Shown here: positions 30,102-48,000 of the stretch, one piece after another | How positions within the stretch are numbered: the first letter of the stretch is position 1 | How the letters are laid out: the number at the start of each line of letters is the position of its first letter | Source: Desmodesmus armatus | Lineage: Eukaryota; Chlorophyta; Chlorophyceae; Sphaeropleales; Scenedesmaceae | Direction: 5' to 3' | DNA: 64,000 nucleotides | Assembly: GCA_007449985.2 (NCBI GenBank) | Contig: VIIQ02000575.1 | Coordinates: forward strand, 877,001 to 941,000 | The notes under the pieces: model-generated | The model's input: only the letters and a program-made list of their open reading frames with translations | Told to the model about the DNA's origin: nothing | Databases searched by the model: none | Position numbers and translations under genes: made by a program

Positions 30102-30743
30102 GCCGGTGTCAAGTCTTTAGTGCTGACATGTTTCTCGACTCCAAATCTGGTGCGGTCACCCGCGGTGCCAGTCGAGCTGATGTGATCAGGGTGACATTTC
30201 ACGGAATGCGTCGTAGGAAACTGCGCAGCTCAGATACTGAACGGATAGGTAATATAGACGACCAGGTGCTCCATGGTTTGGTGTGTGCCCCGATGGGTCG
30301 CAACGCAACTGCAACTGTACAAGTGTATATAATGACGGTCCCACTGCCTCCAGAACAGCCCTGCCCTGATTTTAGATAGGAAGAAAATGGTGAAACTCCA
30401 GGATGGTATAGATAGGATGTTTTCGCCCTAACTTCCTGAGAGTTACGGTGAAACGAACCAACCTTGGGTGCACTGCAGACACTTCAAGTAGCGCTGCCGA
30501 GGCTGGTTGTTGAGGCCAAAATGCCACGAGATCAATGCATCGAATCAGATACCTGACAGCACGTGGGCAACTCAGAAGCATTGTCCCGGCCTTGGAAGCC
30601 TGTTCAGGGCTGCTTGCAGCGAATGGTTGACTAGATCAGTTGTGTTTTGGTTTGAAAATTGAAATGGCAGGTGTTTTGCCTGGGAACCAGCAACTAGCCT
30701 TGTTCATATAAAACTACACTGTATTGATACGCTCTCACGCACC
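30102..30743. promoter_or_regulatory. Divergent promoter interval
   Basis: 641 bp between the start codons of the minus-strand LRR-cyclase gene and the plus-strand unknown gene. It is more AT-rich than its surroundings and has no open frame of interest. TATAAA-like words occur at 30707-30712 (plus gene) and TATATAA at 30325-30331 (readable on either strand). Confidence 0.5.
30707..30712 (+). promoter_or_regulatory. Possible TATA box of the zinc-ribbon gene
   Basis: TATAAA 31 nt upstream of the ATG at 30744. If real, the 5' untranslated region would be only a few nucleotides, so this could be coincidental. Confidence 0.35.
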
Positions 30744-33604
30744 ATGCAGCCTGCCACGATGCCTCTGCTGCAGCCTAAAAACCAGACGCAGTGGAAGGAT
30801 AGCTTCAGGTCGTATGTGAGGCATGTTTCAGGCAAGCCCACTGCCAAACTCAGCAAGAAAAACCCTTGGACAGACAACATTGTCATTATAGAGGGGGACC
30901 AGCCAGAACACCCCCCAGTCTGGGTGCTACAAACAGCACAAGTGCTCAACAATGCAGTGATACAGAAGGCCGAGCTGCGAGGTGTCCTGGGCGCCCCTGC
31001 TGCCCTGAACAACTCCAACAAGGCGCTGGTGATCCTCAGGGTAGGTGTAGGCAGTGTAGCAGGAGCTGCATCCCAGCAGCGCCAGCAGTCTAGACTTGAG
31101 GCTGCATATCTGCCACCAACCACCGCCTTTGCTGCTGTTTGTGTTCTGTGGCAGGCTGTTGCACGGCACCTGCTGCACGAGCCAGAGAACAGCAACATGT
31201 TCAGCATGTTCCAGGACAAGGACGGGGAGATGCAGGACGAGGAGGAGACAGTGGAGTTTGTAGCAGGGAAACTGGAGGATGCCCTTCCCCACTTGCTGGC
31301 GCACCTGGAGCACGCAGAGAGTGTCATCACTGCTGGTAGGTTGCTCATAGCCATAGGGAGACAGCTGCACTTGCGCCTGCTGCTTGCTGTTTGACGCAGC
31401 ATACGTATGCCCTGACTAGTTTTTGGGTACAATGCTGACATGCAGGCGACCAGGCAGCAACACCAGCTGATATTGGCAGCAACACAGCAGCAGCAGCAGC
31501 AGTAACAGGTGGGCCTCTGGAGCAGCAGCAGCGCCCTACACCTACTGATGGGGCCATGGGAGCTGCACCAGGTGCAACAGCAGCAGCACCCGCAGCAGCA
31601 GGGGCAGCAGCAGGGGCAGGGACAGAAGCAAGGGCGGCAGCAGGCAGGAAGAGGGTCCTGACAGACTCCCAGCGCAGCAACCTGGCCAAAAAGCGCTGCA
31701 TTAGGTGTGGGGCAGACCTGCCATGTGCCAGCCAGTCTTGCAAGACATGCAACACTAAGCAGCCGCTCAAGTCCCAGAGTGAGCTGAGTGAGCTGAAGGC
31801 GCGCACCAAGCCTTACTCGCCCGGAGACACACTGCCCGAGGTGCAGGACAGCACACAGGCACTGGCCAATGTGGGCAAGCGGTTTGAGAAGCCAGATGTA
31901 CTGAAGCTGGTGAGTGGTGCGGCACGGGCCGTCCCACACGATTGTCAAGTGTGACCAAGGCTGCATTTGCTGACTGTTTGACTGCCATGCTGCATGCAGT
32001 TGGGGGGAAGGGAGGGGGCACAGGGGGAGGCGCTGCATGCACCCTGTTTGTTGAAAATTCTGCGTACTGGCCTGGCCTGTCCTGGCAGTGGCTGCACACT
32101 GGCTGAGTTTGTATCTGTTTGTACTGTACGTCGCACTGCCATGCAGCTTGGCAAACTCTACAAGGACACAGGCTTTGAGGTTGGCATGTTCGCTGTTGGG
32201 CTGGTCAAGTGCAGCGCAGAATCCGGCAAAGCACACCACATCCACCACCACGGGATGCACGTCTCATCACTGGAGGCCCCACCAGGCCACCGCGTGGTGA
32301 TCTACAGCGCATCTACTGGGGGTGCGATGCGTGACGCAGCGGAGCAGGAGTGCATTACCCCTGGCTTCACAGCGAACTCAGGGGTCCCGGGAAAACATCC
32401 GCGCCCTGCGTTCCGCCAAGACAAACTTCCTTTACATGGCGCACATGGTAGGTCTAGGTGTCAATGGCATGTCACTAGGTCAACCTCATGAGCAGTTGGT
32501 TGCAAGGTCCAAGTGCAACAGGTGACATGTACATACGCACGGCATGACGAGCCTGCCCTGAAGCCACTCACAGCACAGGCCCTTACAGCACAATAGAAAC
32601 ACCTCACTAGAGTCAAACCATAGAAGGAGCGTCAGCAACGCTCCCCACAGGCCTTGCCCACCGCCTTACATGGCCCATGGGGTTGGCAGGAATGGGTGGG
32701 GTTGTGGTAGACTGGCATGCTGCGGGTGCACACTCCTTTCAGCCGGTTGCGCTCCAAAAGTTTTGATCCTTGCTGACTGGCTTGCGTGTCCTGGACATGT
32801 GGTGCTGCTTGTCCGCCATGTATACAGGAAATGAAGGACCTGTTGAAACCCAAAGCAGACGCATCGGTGCCAAGCACAGCGGCAGCAGCAGCAGCAGGTG
32901 ATGGAGCACCATCAGCAGCAGCGGCGGCATCTGGTGCAGGGCTGGGGGCAACAGAAGCAGCGGGGATGGCTGCACCTGCAGCAGCGGCAGGCGAGGCGGC
33001 AGCAGTCGGCGGGGGGGCACCACCAGTGCCAGCAGAGACGCCTGCAGCGGCAGGCGGGGGGGCAGCAGCGGCAGGGGTTCCACCGCCAGCACCAGCAGAG
33101 ACACGGGAGCCTGCAGCAGTGGCAGGCGGGGCAGCTGGTGCAAGTGCAGGTGCAGGTGGGGCAGCGACAGCAGGCGGGGCGGCAGCAGTGGCTGACAGCA
33201 TGCCTGGCGCAGGTAGTGTTGATGCAGCAGCGGCTGCAGCAGCAGCACCACGCCCGCAGCCGCCTCCCTCCAAACCCATCCTTGTGAACAACATCCCGTG
33301 TGATGTCAGCTGTCTGGCGGTGATGTTGAAACAGCACGGGTTCAAAGTCCTGCCTATGGAGATCTGCAACCTAGATGCAGCTGTGTGCAGCGCCATGCAG
33401 CAGCGCTCAGGTTCAGTGGCAGTTGTAGGACGGGGTCCCAACGGGCAGCCAGTTGTCAGCATTGCCACTGGCTGGATGAGCATGTACAGCATCACCAGCA
33501 GCAGCGGCACACAGGAGGTTGTGTCAGTACCTCAGTGCATTGAGCTGCCCCACACAACGCTGCCGGCAGCTGTCCTGGAGCTGGTGTTGGCAACCACAGA
33601 CTGA
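30744..33604 (+). CDS. Protein of unknown family with a four-Cys zinc ribbon
   Basis: Five exons: 30744-31040, 31155-31335, 31446-31909, 32147-32447, 32828-33604; about 672 residues. I do not recognise the family. Visible parts: an N-terminal region starting MQPATMPLLQPKNQTQW; an acidic helix-like stretch; an Ala/Gln-rich linker; a zinc ribbon KKRCIRCGADLPC...CKTC at about residues 195-215; a His-rich KAHHIHHHGMH segment; a long Ala/Pro/Gly linker; and a globular C-terminal block starting SKPILVNNIPCDVSCLAV. Exon 4 is 301 nt where 300 is needed: the frame slips by one nucleotide at the GGGG run 32377-32380, before ENIRALRSAKTNFLYM. That is either a sequence error or a real break. It lies between the cyclase receptor and a KDZ transposase, and might be transposon-associated; that is inference. 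Confidence 0.65.
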
Positions 33605-34540
33605 CCGTGTGATGGGGTGTGTTTGGAGGTTTGAAGCCTAAATGTTTGGTTGCGCGCACTGTGTCGGCGCTCCTTGCACTGTCACGCACAAGTTTGGCTG
33701 TGTGTTCTGTGGTTTGCCAGCATCGTAGGTTTGAAGCTTAAAATGCTTTAGCACTGTGATGGCTCCGACGCACTCAGTCGCTGGCCACATGCTTTGTGTG
33801 GGGGTGTTGTGTATCACAACTGATAAGTGGTTCACCTGGCACGGTCCCCTAAACCTGTTGCTCTGTGGCAATGTGACAGGTAGTGGTCTGCCTGAGCATG
33901 TCCGTTGTGCCTCACTTCCAGTGTTCAAATGGCCAGAGGCTTGCCCAGCTTTGATTTTGTATGTAGACAGCACTTGCAACAATATTCTTGTTACTAACAA
34001 CAAACACCTGCCTCTGTGCGTCCACTGCTTTGACCGGGCTGAACAACAGCGCTGACTACTGACAGACTTTGGCATATATGTATGGCAAAGCATAGGTGTG
34101 TTCCAACGTGTACCCTGGCAGGACACCGTGCATATATGCCCACCATGCCATACTAATTATGTACACTTGCGCGTTTGGTTGTGACACAATCTGAACCATT
34201 CACTTTCACTTCGAGCATCCCCTGTGTGAGCAAGTCTGATTCCAGCAGCAGACCCAAGTGTGCTGAATCGCCACAACTGCACATCAGGCACAGCAAGATG
34301 CATACTTGGTGAAAGAGCCAACATCACCCTACCTGCATATTCTTCAGCTGTCTCAGCTTTCAAGCCATGACACCCGCGGCCAGATGGGAGGCCACACGCA
34401 TGCCCACAGCACACTACTAGTTTATACAACCCACCATGGGTTGCACTGTGCAATACCCCACCCAACATGCCCAGCAGAAAGCATACTTGGCCAGCCTCAT
34501 CAACACCTGCCACCAATTTATAAGGGGGGTGCGGAGCCCC
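33605..34540. other. Non-coding stretch downstream of the zinc-ribbon gene
   Basis: No recognised gene, RNA or long repeat. It carries the presumed 3' untranslated region of the plus-strand gene. Open frames are short and lack family motifs. Confidence 0.5.
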
Positions 34541-35909
34541 CAACACTGCAAATGGTGTCCGGCAGCCAGTGTGAGTTTAGCGCAGGAATGGGCTGCTGAC
34601 ATGGTTTGTATCACTGCCACAGCTTTGAATGATACAACACTCCCTGTATTGGGTCATTTCCAGCCCTCCAGCCTTCAGCGATTGATGCGGCAACAGGAGC
34701 GCTGCCGCCAAAAGCAACGCATGAGAAGCAATGAGGCTTGCATGTGCTGCTGCAGGCTACGTGCAGGCCTGGACTTTCTTTGTTACCTGCACAACCCCAC
34801 ACCTGGGTCACTTCAGGACACATCTTGCAGGGTGAAGCACCCTTGAACTGGCAGCGCTATCGTGTTGGCAAGCGGGTGCATGCTTGAGTCGGGGTGTTTG
34901 GGGGGGGGGGCTGCTGTGGGCAGTGTGACATCCAGTTTTGGCCTGTGTGTTACATGTAGATGCCACTTGGAGCCTGCAGTGGCTAATTGGAAGTGCTGCA
35001 TTCTGCTCCGCTTGCGGCTGTGGTCTCGCAAGGGGGGGTTTGAAGGCCCCAAACACTGCAAATGGTGTCCGGCAGCCGGTGTGAGTTTAGCGCAGGAATG
35101 GGCTGCTGACATGGTTTGTATCACTGCCACAGCTTTGAATGATACAACACTCCCTGTATTGGGTCATTTCCAGCCCTCCAGCCTTCAGCGATTGATGCGG
35201 CAACAGGAGCGTTGCCACCAGAAGCAACGCATGAGAAGCAATGAGGCTTGCATGTGCTGCTGCAGGCTACGTGCAGGCCTGGTCCCTCTTTGTTACCTGC
35301 ACAACCCCACACCTGGGTCACTTCAGAACACATCTTGCAGGGTGAAGCACCCTTGAACTGGCAGCGCTATCGTGTTGGCAAGCGGGTGCATGCTTGAGTC
35401 AGGGTGTTTGGGGGGGGGGGCTGCTGTGGGCAGTGTGACATCCAGTTTTGGCCTGTGTGTTACATGTAGATGCCACTTGGAGCCTGCAGTGGCTAATTGG
35501 AAGTGCTGCATTCTGCTCCGCTTGCGGCTGTGGTCTCGCAAGGGGGGTTTGAAGGCCCCAAACACTGCAAATGGTGTCCGGCAGCCGGTGTGAGTTTAGC
35601 GCAGGAATGGGCTGCTGACATGGTTTGTATCACTGCCACAGCTTTGAATGATACAACACTCCCTGTATTGGGTCATTTCCAGCCCTCCAGCCTTCAGCGA
35701 TTGATGCGGCAACAGGAGCGCTGCCGCCAAAAGCAACGCATGAGAAGCAATGAGGCTTGCATGTGCTGCTGCAGGCTACGTGCAGGCCTGGTCCCTCTTT
35801 GTTACCTGCACAACCCCACACCTGGGTCACTTCAGAACACATCTTGCAGGGTGGCGATCAGTGGAATGGCAACGGTCAGGCCGCTATCGTGTTGGCAAGC
35901 GGGTGCATG
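34541..35909 (+). repeat. 510-bp tandem repeat, about 2.6 copies
   Basis: Units start at 34541, 35051 and 35560 with AACACTGCAAATGGTGTCC; periods are 510 and 509. The first two units differ at only about ten positions. The third matches to about 35853, has about 25 replaced bases, resumes with CGCTATCGTGTTGGCAAGCG and ends near 35909. Each unit has the same plus-strand open stretch, including HFQPSSLQRLMRQQERCRQK and a Cys-rich NEACMCCCRLRAG, and a G run. It could be a piece of a mobile element or a young satellite. Not a CRISPR array: units are far too long and there are no spacers. Confidence 0.9.
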
Positions 35910-36308
35910 TACATGGTGCTGCATGCGCAGGGTAATGGCGGCAGTACTTTGCCATACAGTACAGCTGCAGTATCGTTTGACAAGGGCTGAACTGGTTTGC
36001 AGTCCAGTTGCTCGCAAGTTACAGCTGCAATTGGCACAAGCTTGTGCAGACCTGGTGATCGCCACAAGCGTGCAGTGCATCACTGTTGAACATGCACCTG
36101 GCTGCCTCCGCCCATTCAAGCGCACCCTCCCCCTTGAACGATCAACGGTGTTAACATCCTGATAAGCAATGTCTCACGGTGCATCAGCCCATCCACTCAG
36201 CAGCAACCTGGCATATGAATTGAGTAGAGGAATACCGTTACATCTGCAGCACATGGTAAAATACGCTCAAAGTAACAACCTGGCCACCCGCAACATCATG
36301 TGAAGATC
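35910..36308. other. Spacer between the tandem repeat and the KDZ gene
   Basis: Holds the 3' flank of the KDZ transposase gene. A TGTAA on the minus strand (36238-36242) lies 66 nt past its stop codon and may be its poly(A) signal. Nothing else is recognised, and I see no terminal inverted repeat. Confidence 0.4.
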
Positions 36309-42388
<6,080 letters not shown>

Positions 42389-43512
42389 TGCAATGAGGTG
42401 ACCGGAATTACAGCGATCTGAAGCTTGCACCAATGTCGTTTGATGTCCTGAAGATTGGACGTCTTTGCCTTATCTTTCCAGAAGTTGGGCGAAAATCACC
42501 GTAAGTTTGCCCAGACCAAGTTTCGCCAAAATTGCCAAACCCCGTAGGCTGCAGTAGTGCAATAATTCCGATACCTTGGACAGCCCCTTATGCAGGATCG
42601 TGAACCCAGTGTATGGGAGGCTGGTGCAGAAGTTCGGAGCTTGAGCAGCTGAGCAGAGTGTGCCTACAGTATGCAGGGTGCTGTGCAGCAGCAGCAAGTA
42701 CAGACCCCCCAAGGCCAAAACGCACCTGCCTGTGAAATGCCTGTTTTCAGGTACCGCGGAAGCTTGTGGACTGATCTTTGCAGCAAGTCTTCAGCAGCAG
42801 GTGCCCTGCTGGCAACAGCACCAACACAGCGCGTGTGATCACATACAGCAGCGGCACCCCTGCCTGTGAGTGATCTGCAGCAGCTGTGTGGGTGTGAAAT
42901 TGTGATGGATTTTTGCATATTGCAGTATTGCACAGGCCCCAGCTGTAACACCCTGCCCCACTGTAACTACCACCCATCACTGGCGCTCCTGCAGCAACCG
43001 CAGCCCCTGGGACAGGTACCAGAAGAACACTTTTCCACGGGGCTCAAATTTCCACCGCTTTCCCAGCCCCCTTACTGCTGTTTTTGCACAGCGGGCAGTT
43101 GAGTGGGAATGTTACTTCTCAGTCTTGCGCTTACACAGGCCAAGCCTTACACCAATAGTATTTGTTGTTACGGAGATATAAGCTTGGCAGGCCAGGGACC
43201 CCCTTGGGGGTGGAATTTATTTTGAGAGGCAGTGTCCGTCACCGTCTGATCTATCAATCTGAAGGGTGCTTGAACAGGCTGTTCATATCTGTGCGAAAGG
43301 AACCATGGCAACACGAGCATCTGTGGCGCGCTGGGGTCGATTGCTCCAGTGGTGCTTGAACTGTACAGGTGGGTTGCTACAACATGAGACCCCACATGTG
43401 GCTAGTCTTGAGTCAGCACACTGCCGCTTACATTACATTAACCCCCTTGTGAGGCTCCAGGGCTGTTGACAAGGCCTCCACGGCAGAAGATGCAACCAGA
43501 GTTGCCCCCTAA
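42389..43512. other. Upstream flank of the KDZ gene
   Basis: No gene recognised. It presumably holds the KDZ promoter. Two facing GGCGAAA words (GGGCGAAAATC near 42488 and GTTTCGCCAAAA near 42520) resemble E2F-type sites, but this is weak. Short open frames here lack motifs. Confidence 0.4.
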
Positions 43513-44767
43513 CCCTTTACCTGCCAGTAGTACAAATTAATTCAAGGGCCAAAAATGCCCAAACTTGCATAACTTTGCCCACAGGAGCCCTGTTGGCCTA
43601 CAATTATGGGAGCATTTTGTTCAGTACACAAGTCAACCCGTGGCAGAGTGTGGTCTGCTCCAGACCCCGGGCCACCCCTTCAATCTCCAAAACCAGGGTT
43701 TTAGGCTGCAGGCGGGAGTGGTAGTGACAGAGTTACAGCAGTTGTTCTGCCTTCTGCATAAAAGTCATACCTACCACCCAAAAGGTTTATTTGCATACCA
43801 TAAGCTTCAGGACTCGGTGCTCTCGGGCAGCTGGCAGTGCAGCAGCAGCACATCACAAATCTGTTCACATACAACTTGCACCACACCGCGAGACTGATGC
43901 CTATCAAATCAGAACGTATTTTATAGACATAAATGCATTATAATTTGGCGGTCTCGCTTACAACGGGAACCCTGTCTATGTTTGCCAACCCAAGATCGCA
44001 GCTGTGGGCATCATTTGGGCGTATAGGGGCAGCCTACAACCGGGAAGGCTATGCACAGGAGGACATGATTGTTTGAAAAGACCATTCAATGTTGCAGCGG
44101 CTGTCCAAGTTGCCCTCTGTGCTGTGACACGCAGTCTGCAGGCAGCAGGGCAGAGTGGTGACCACTAGCGCCCCAGGGCCTGAACTGTGTCCAAACAAGC
44201 TCGCTATGACTGCAGATGCTGTTTGGTGTGATTTGCAGCCCTGCCTGACAGTCCTAATGCGTACCCTATGACTGGAGCAGTAGATGGCAACCTCTAGGAG
44301 ACCGTCCAGCCATACTACAGCGCACGAAGCATCCAAAACTCTCGCAATGACGTTTGTGGTTTCAAGGGTGTCAGTTTGAGGCCTTTCGGAGCGGTTGCGC
44401 CTGGAAAGTCAACGAGGGGGTTCCCGGGCTCCTTCTTGTCTATTGCAATCGTTTTACCCGCACAGCTTCCTGTACGCGCAACCTGGAAGGTCCAAGTCAC
44501 TATAAGGAACACTTACAGTGCAGCCAGGCTGTACTTCAAGCAGCTCCAGACTGCCAGGCAATGCCTTTCCAGAGTCCCTGGCAAGCTGTCACACCCCTAT
44601 CACACGTAGAGAGAAGCTTTGGGACCAGCGGGCCCACCCCAGAGTAGGCCCTGCCATAGAGGTTCTACACACCCAAGGTCCCTTGCTGCAGCTTGCTGCA
44701 GGCGTAGCTAGAGCCAGAAAGGCATTTTTGGCTTGGTCCCGAATTCGGGACCGTGGCAGGTAAAGGG
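43513..44767. mobile_element. piggyBac-like non-autonomous element
   Basis: The ends are inverted copies of CCCTTTACCTGCCA: left 43513-43526, right 44754-44767. A second inverted match lies further in: GGCCAAAAATGCC near 43548 and GGCATTTTTGGC near 44721. The right end abuts TTAA (44768-44771) and the left end abuts CTAA (43509-43512), a one-base change from the TTAA target duplicated by piggyBac elements. A perfect palindrome GGTCCCGAATTCGGGACC sits at 44735-44752. No transposase frame is evident, so this is a non-autonomous or decayed copy of about 1,255 bp. Confidence 0.65.
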
Positions 44768-44969
44768 TTAAGAGGCCCCCTCCAAGCGAGAACTCCTTCA
44801 TTCTGCAAGAGTCGATAGGGCCCGTAGCAGTAAGTCAACTCCAGACTGAAGAGCCCAAGATGTCACAATGTATCGTATTATAGCCGATACCAAACAAAGC
44901 TGCAAGAACCTGCCGAACAAGTGTACCATGCACGACACACACACCCACACACCCACACACCCACACCCA

Positions 44970-45059
<90 letters not shown>

Positions 45060-45067
45060 CCACGCCC
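44768..45067. other. 3' flank of the OPR gene
   Basis: Between the piggyBac-like right end and the stop codon of the minus-strand OPR gene. Most of it is the CA microsatellite; no gene or clear poly(A) signal seen. Confidence 0.5.
44935..45057. repeat. (CA)n microsatellite in the 3' end of the OPR gene
   Basis: Imperfect CA/CCCA repeats to about 44975, then pure CA to 45057. In the sense of the OPR gene it is a (GT)n tract starting 10 nt after the stop codon, so it should be transcribed in the 3' untranslated region. Confidence 0.95.
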
Positions 45068-48000
45068 TCAAAAACGGAAGGTGATGCTTCCATCGCTTGC
45101 AACAGTCCTGCTGCTCATCATCCCTGCTGCTGTCTCCAGCCCTCCGGCAGCAGCATCACTGCTGCCAACAGCAGCTTCCGAACTTAGAGACCTGTCCCCT
45201 GCAGCTGCAGCTTTGTGCCCCACTCGCCGCACAACACGCTGCTTGCCACCTGGCCCATGCAGCTCCTCTGCCCCGCTGCTGCTGCTGCTGCTGAGGACCT
45301 TGCTGCTGCTGCTGGTGGGGCCAGTGCTGCTGCTGGCACAGTTCCTGCTGCTGCCATCAAACCCAAGGTCCAGGCAGGAGCACGCCCAGCCAGTGAGGCC
45401 CTGCAGTATGATGCCGCTGAAGTAGCCCGACAGCTGCAGCGGCGACGGAGGCGCCGGCATACCCCCAAGGGTGCCACTGCTGCCGTTGTCGCTGCTGCTG
45501 CCACTAGCGCCACTGCTGCCAGCATCGCCGCTGCTGCTGCCAGCCTCGCTTGCCTGGGGGGTCAACACTGCCACCCTGTCCAGGAACCGATTCATCCAGT
45601 CAACCCCAGGACGGTGATTGAGCCTTGCCAAGGCCCAAATGACGGCTGACAGCTGCTGGCTAGTCATGGTTGGCACATGCTGCCGCAGGTGCACCAGGTA
45701 CGTGTCCATCCAAGAGCTGGGAGGTGGGGCTTCCAACAGCGCTAGCGCCCAGATGGTGTATGCAAAGTCCCGGCCTGTGAAGCACGGCATGAGGGCAGCT
45801 GAAGCAGCATAGAAGCTGTCACGCCACTGCCTCGATGGGCAGTACCCAAGCATTGCCAGCGCGCCCACCGTGTTCGCCAGGGACTGCGGCGAGTAGAAGT
45901 GCGGACCCGCCTTGGCAGCTGCTGCAATGGCTGCACCGGACCGCGCGCGCTCACGCAGCTGCTGCTGCAGCTCGGCATCCTGGCGGTCAGCCTGCATGCT
46001 GCGCCTGCATGCTGCCCTGGCCCTGGCCCCAGCTGCTGCGGTCGCTGCTAGGAGCTGCTCGCTGCGGCTGCAGTAAGCCTGCAGGAAGCTGTCAGACGGC
46101 TGGCAGCGCAAGCGGGCTACGCTGAGCAGGGTGCTGGTGAGTTGCGGGGGTGTCATGGTGGGCAGCCTGTGTGAGGCCTCCACGAGCGCCAGGCCCAGCC
46201 ACTGGGAGCCTGCAGGGACAGTACAGCGCAGCGCAGCAAGGGCGATGCCTACAGTGTTGCTGAGGTTACTTTGGGATGGCCTGGCAAAGCACAACCCAGC
46301 CCGCTTGTGAGATGTTTCCAACCCAAAAATGAAAGCGGGTGATGTCTGCCGTTCTGGTGTGAGCCTCTTCAACCAGTTTGCATGAATGTGCAGCTACAGC
46401 CATACAAATGCCCAAACACAGCTTCACTACCGAGCCGTCACTACCTCCCACACAAGTCCACAGCCACTTCCGTCCACAGGGCTCACCTGGGTCTAACCGC
46501 ATCTTGACAGCCCCGACCAGCAGTGTCGCCAAGTCTGCCGACGAAGCTGCAGGCAGCACCCTAAAGCTGTGATACAAGAAGTCATTCAACCAATGGAAGC
46601 TCCATCCCTGCTGAACGTACCCACCACTCCTGCTGACACTGGTGCGGCTCCCAACCATGCTGTGCATGCTGCTGTCCAACACGCTGTCGGTGCTACCGGC
46701 AGCTGCTGCTGTACCTGCTTCCAAAGCTGCTGCTGTCAGCCCCAAGCTACCTAGGCTCCATGCGAGCATGGCCATATCAGTGGCAGTAGCAGCCGGTAGC
46801 AGGGTGCGGCGGCGAGTATGCTGCACCAGCTGCAGCACCAGGGCCCTGGGCGGCTGTAGCTGCAGCCTGGCAAACGACCACAGCAGCGTGCTGACACCCT
46901 GCATGGTCAGCTCCCGTGTGTGGGCCTTGATGGCGGCAAAGCAGCAGGCTTGCCATGCACCCGAAGGCACTTCCTGCCACTTTGCCAGAGCCCAGACGAT
47001 GTTCACCACCCCCTGCACCCCTGTGAAGTCAGCTGCTTGGTGCTCCTGCTCAAAAGCAGCACCTGCTGCCTCTTCAGCTGCCTCACCCTCGCCCTGGCTG
47101 CTGTGCCCTTCCCAGGAGGGTGCCGCTGCTGATGCTACTGCTGCTGCGCTAGTCTCCAACCTGCTGCCACTGCCGCCTGCCGCGACAGCACCATGCACCA
47201 GAGCAGACTGCTGCTGCTGCGCATGGTGCGCATAGTGCACAACAGGGGCTGTTTGCAGCCAGCCTCCTGCTGCACCAGCAGCAACACCCCCAGCACCTGC
47301 CGCTGCAGCAGCATGTGAGAGCTGCATCTGCACCGCATGCAGGAAGGTCTCCAACCACTGCTGGTCCGGCTGGTGCTGCAGCCTGACCAAGCTGACTGCC
47401 AGCATAGACAGCTCCTGCAGAGTGAGGCTGTGCATGTTGGGGAGGCAGGCTGCCAGGAAGCTGGAGCGCCAAGCTGCTGGCAAGGGGGCATCTAGCCGAG
47501 CCAGTGCGTGGATGAGGATGGCCAACTCCTGTGGCTTGAAGTAGGCCATACGGACCTCTGCAGCCTGTTTGGTGGGCGGGCGAGGCAGTGAAAAACGTGG
47601 GGGGATGGTGTGGGAGCCTGGGTGAACATAGGAACGTATGTATGCATGTGTAAGATACTGGGCTCTGGGTTCCACAGCGGCAGCAGCAGTGGCAAAAATC
47701 GAACAAAGGCATATTGTGAGCTGCACACTGACGTGTTGAGTGCTCGTGCTGACTTGCTCACAAACAAACGGTGAAAGGCCTTCACAGACAGACAGCCTCA
47801 CCTGCACCAGCTGCTGCGCCCACTCAGCACAGTGCGGCCAGCCCATGTTTGCAACAGCAGCTCCCATGACTGCCAAGTGCTGAGGGGCAGCATACGGCAT
47901 CTTGTCCACAAACGCTGTCAGCATCGCATTGCGCAGCTTGCGTGTAAGCAGGCCGTCAGCACCCAGCCTACTGATCGCCCAGAGGCTGTTGGAGATCTGC

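Noticed and set aside
34541..35909. Tandem repeat as a possible CRISPR array
   Set aside because: The unit is about 510 bp with no short repeats, no variable spacers, and a eukaryotic setting.
42470..42540. Facing GGCGAAA words as firm E2F sites upstream of the KDZ gene
   Set aside because: The match to the consensus is partial and no transcription start is known, so it is only mentioned as a weak possibility.
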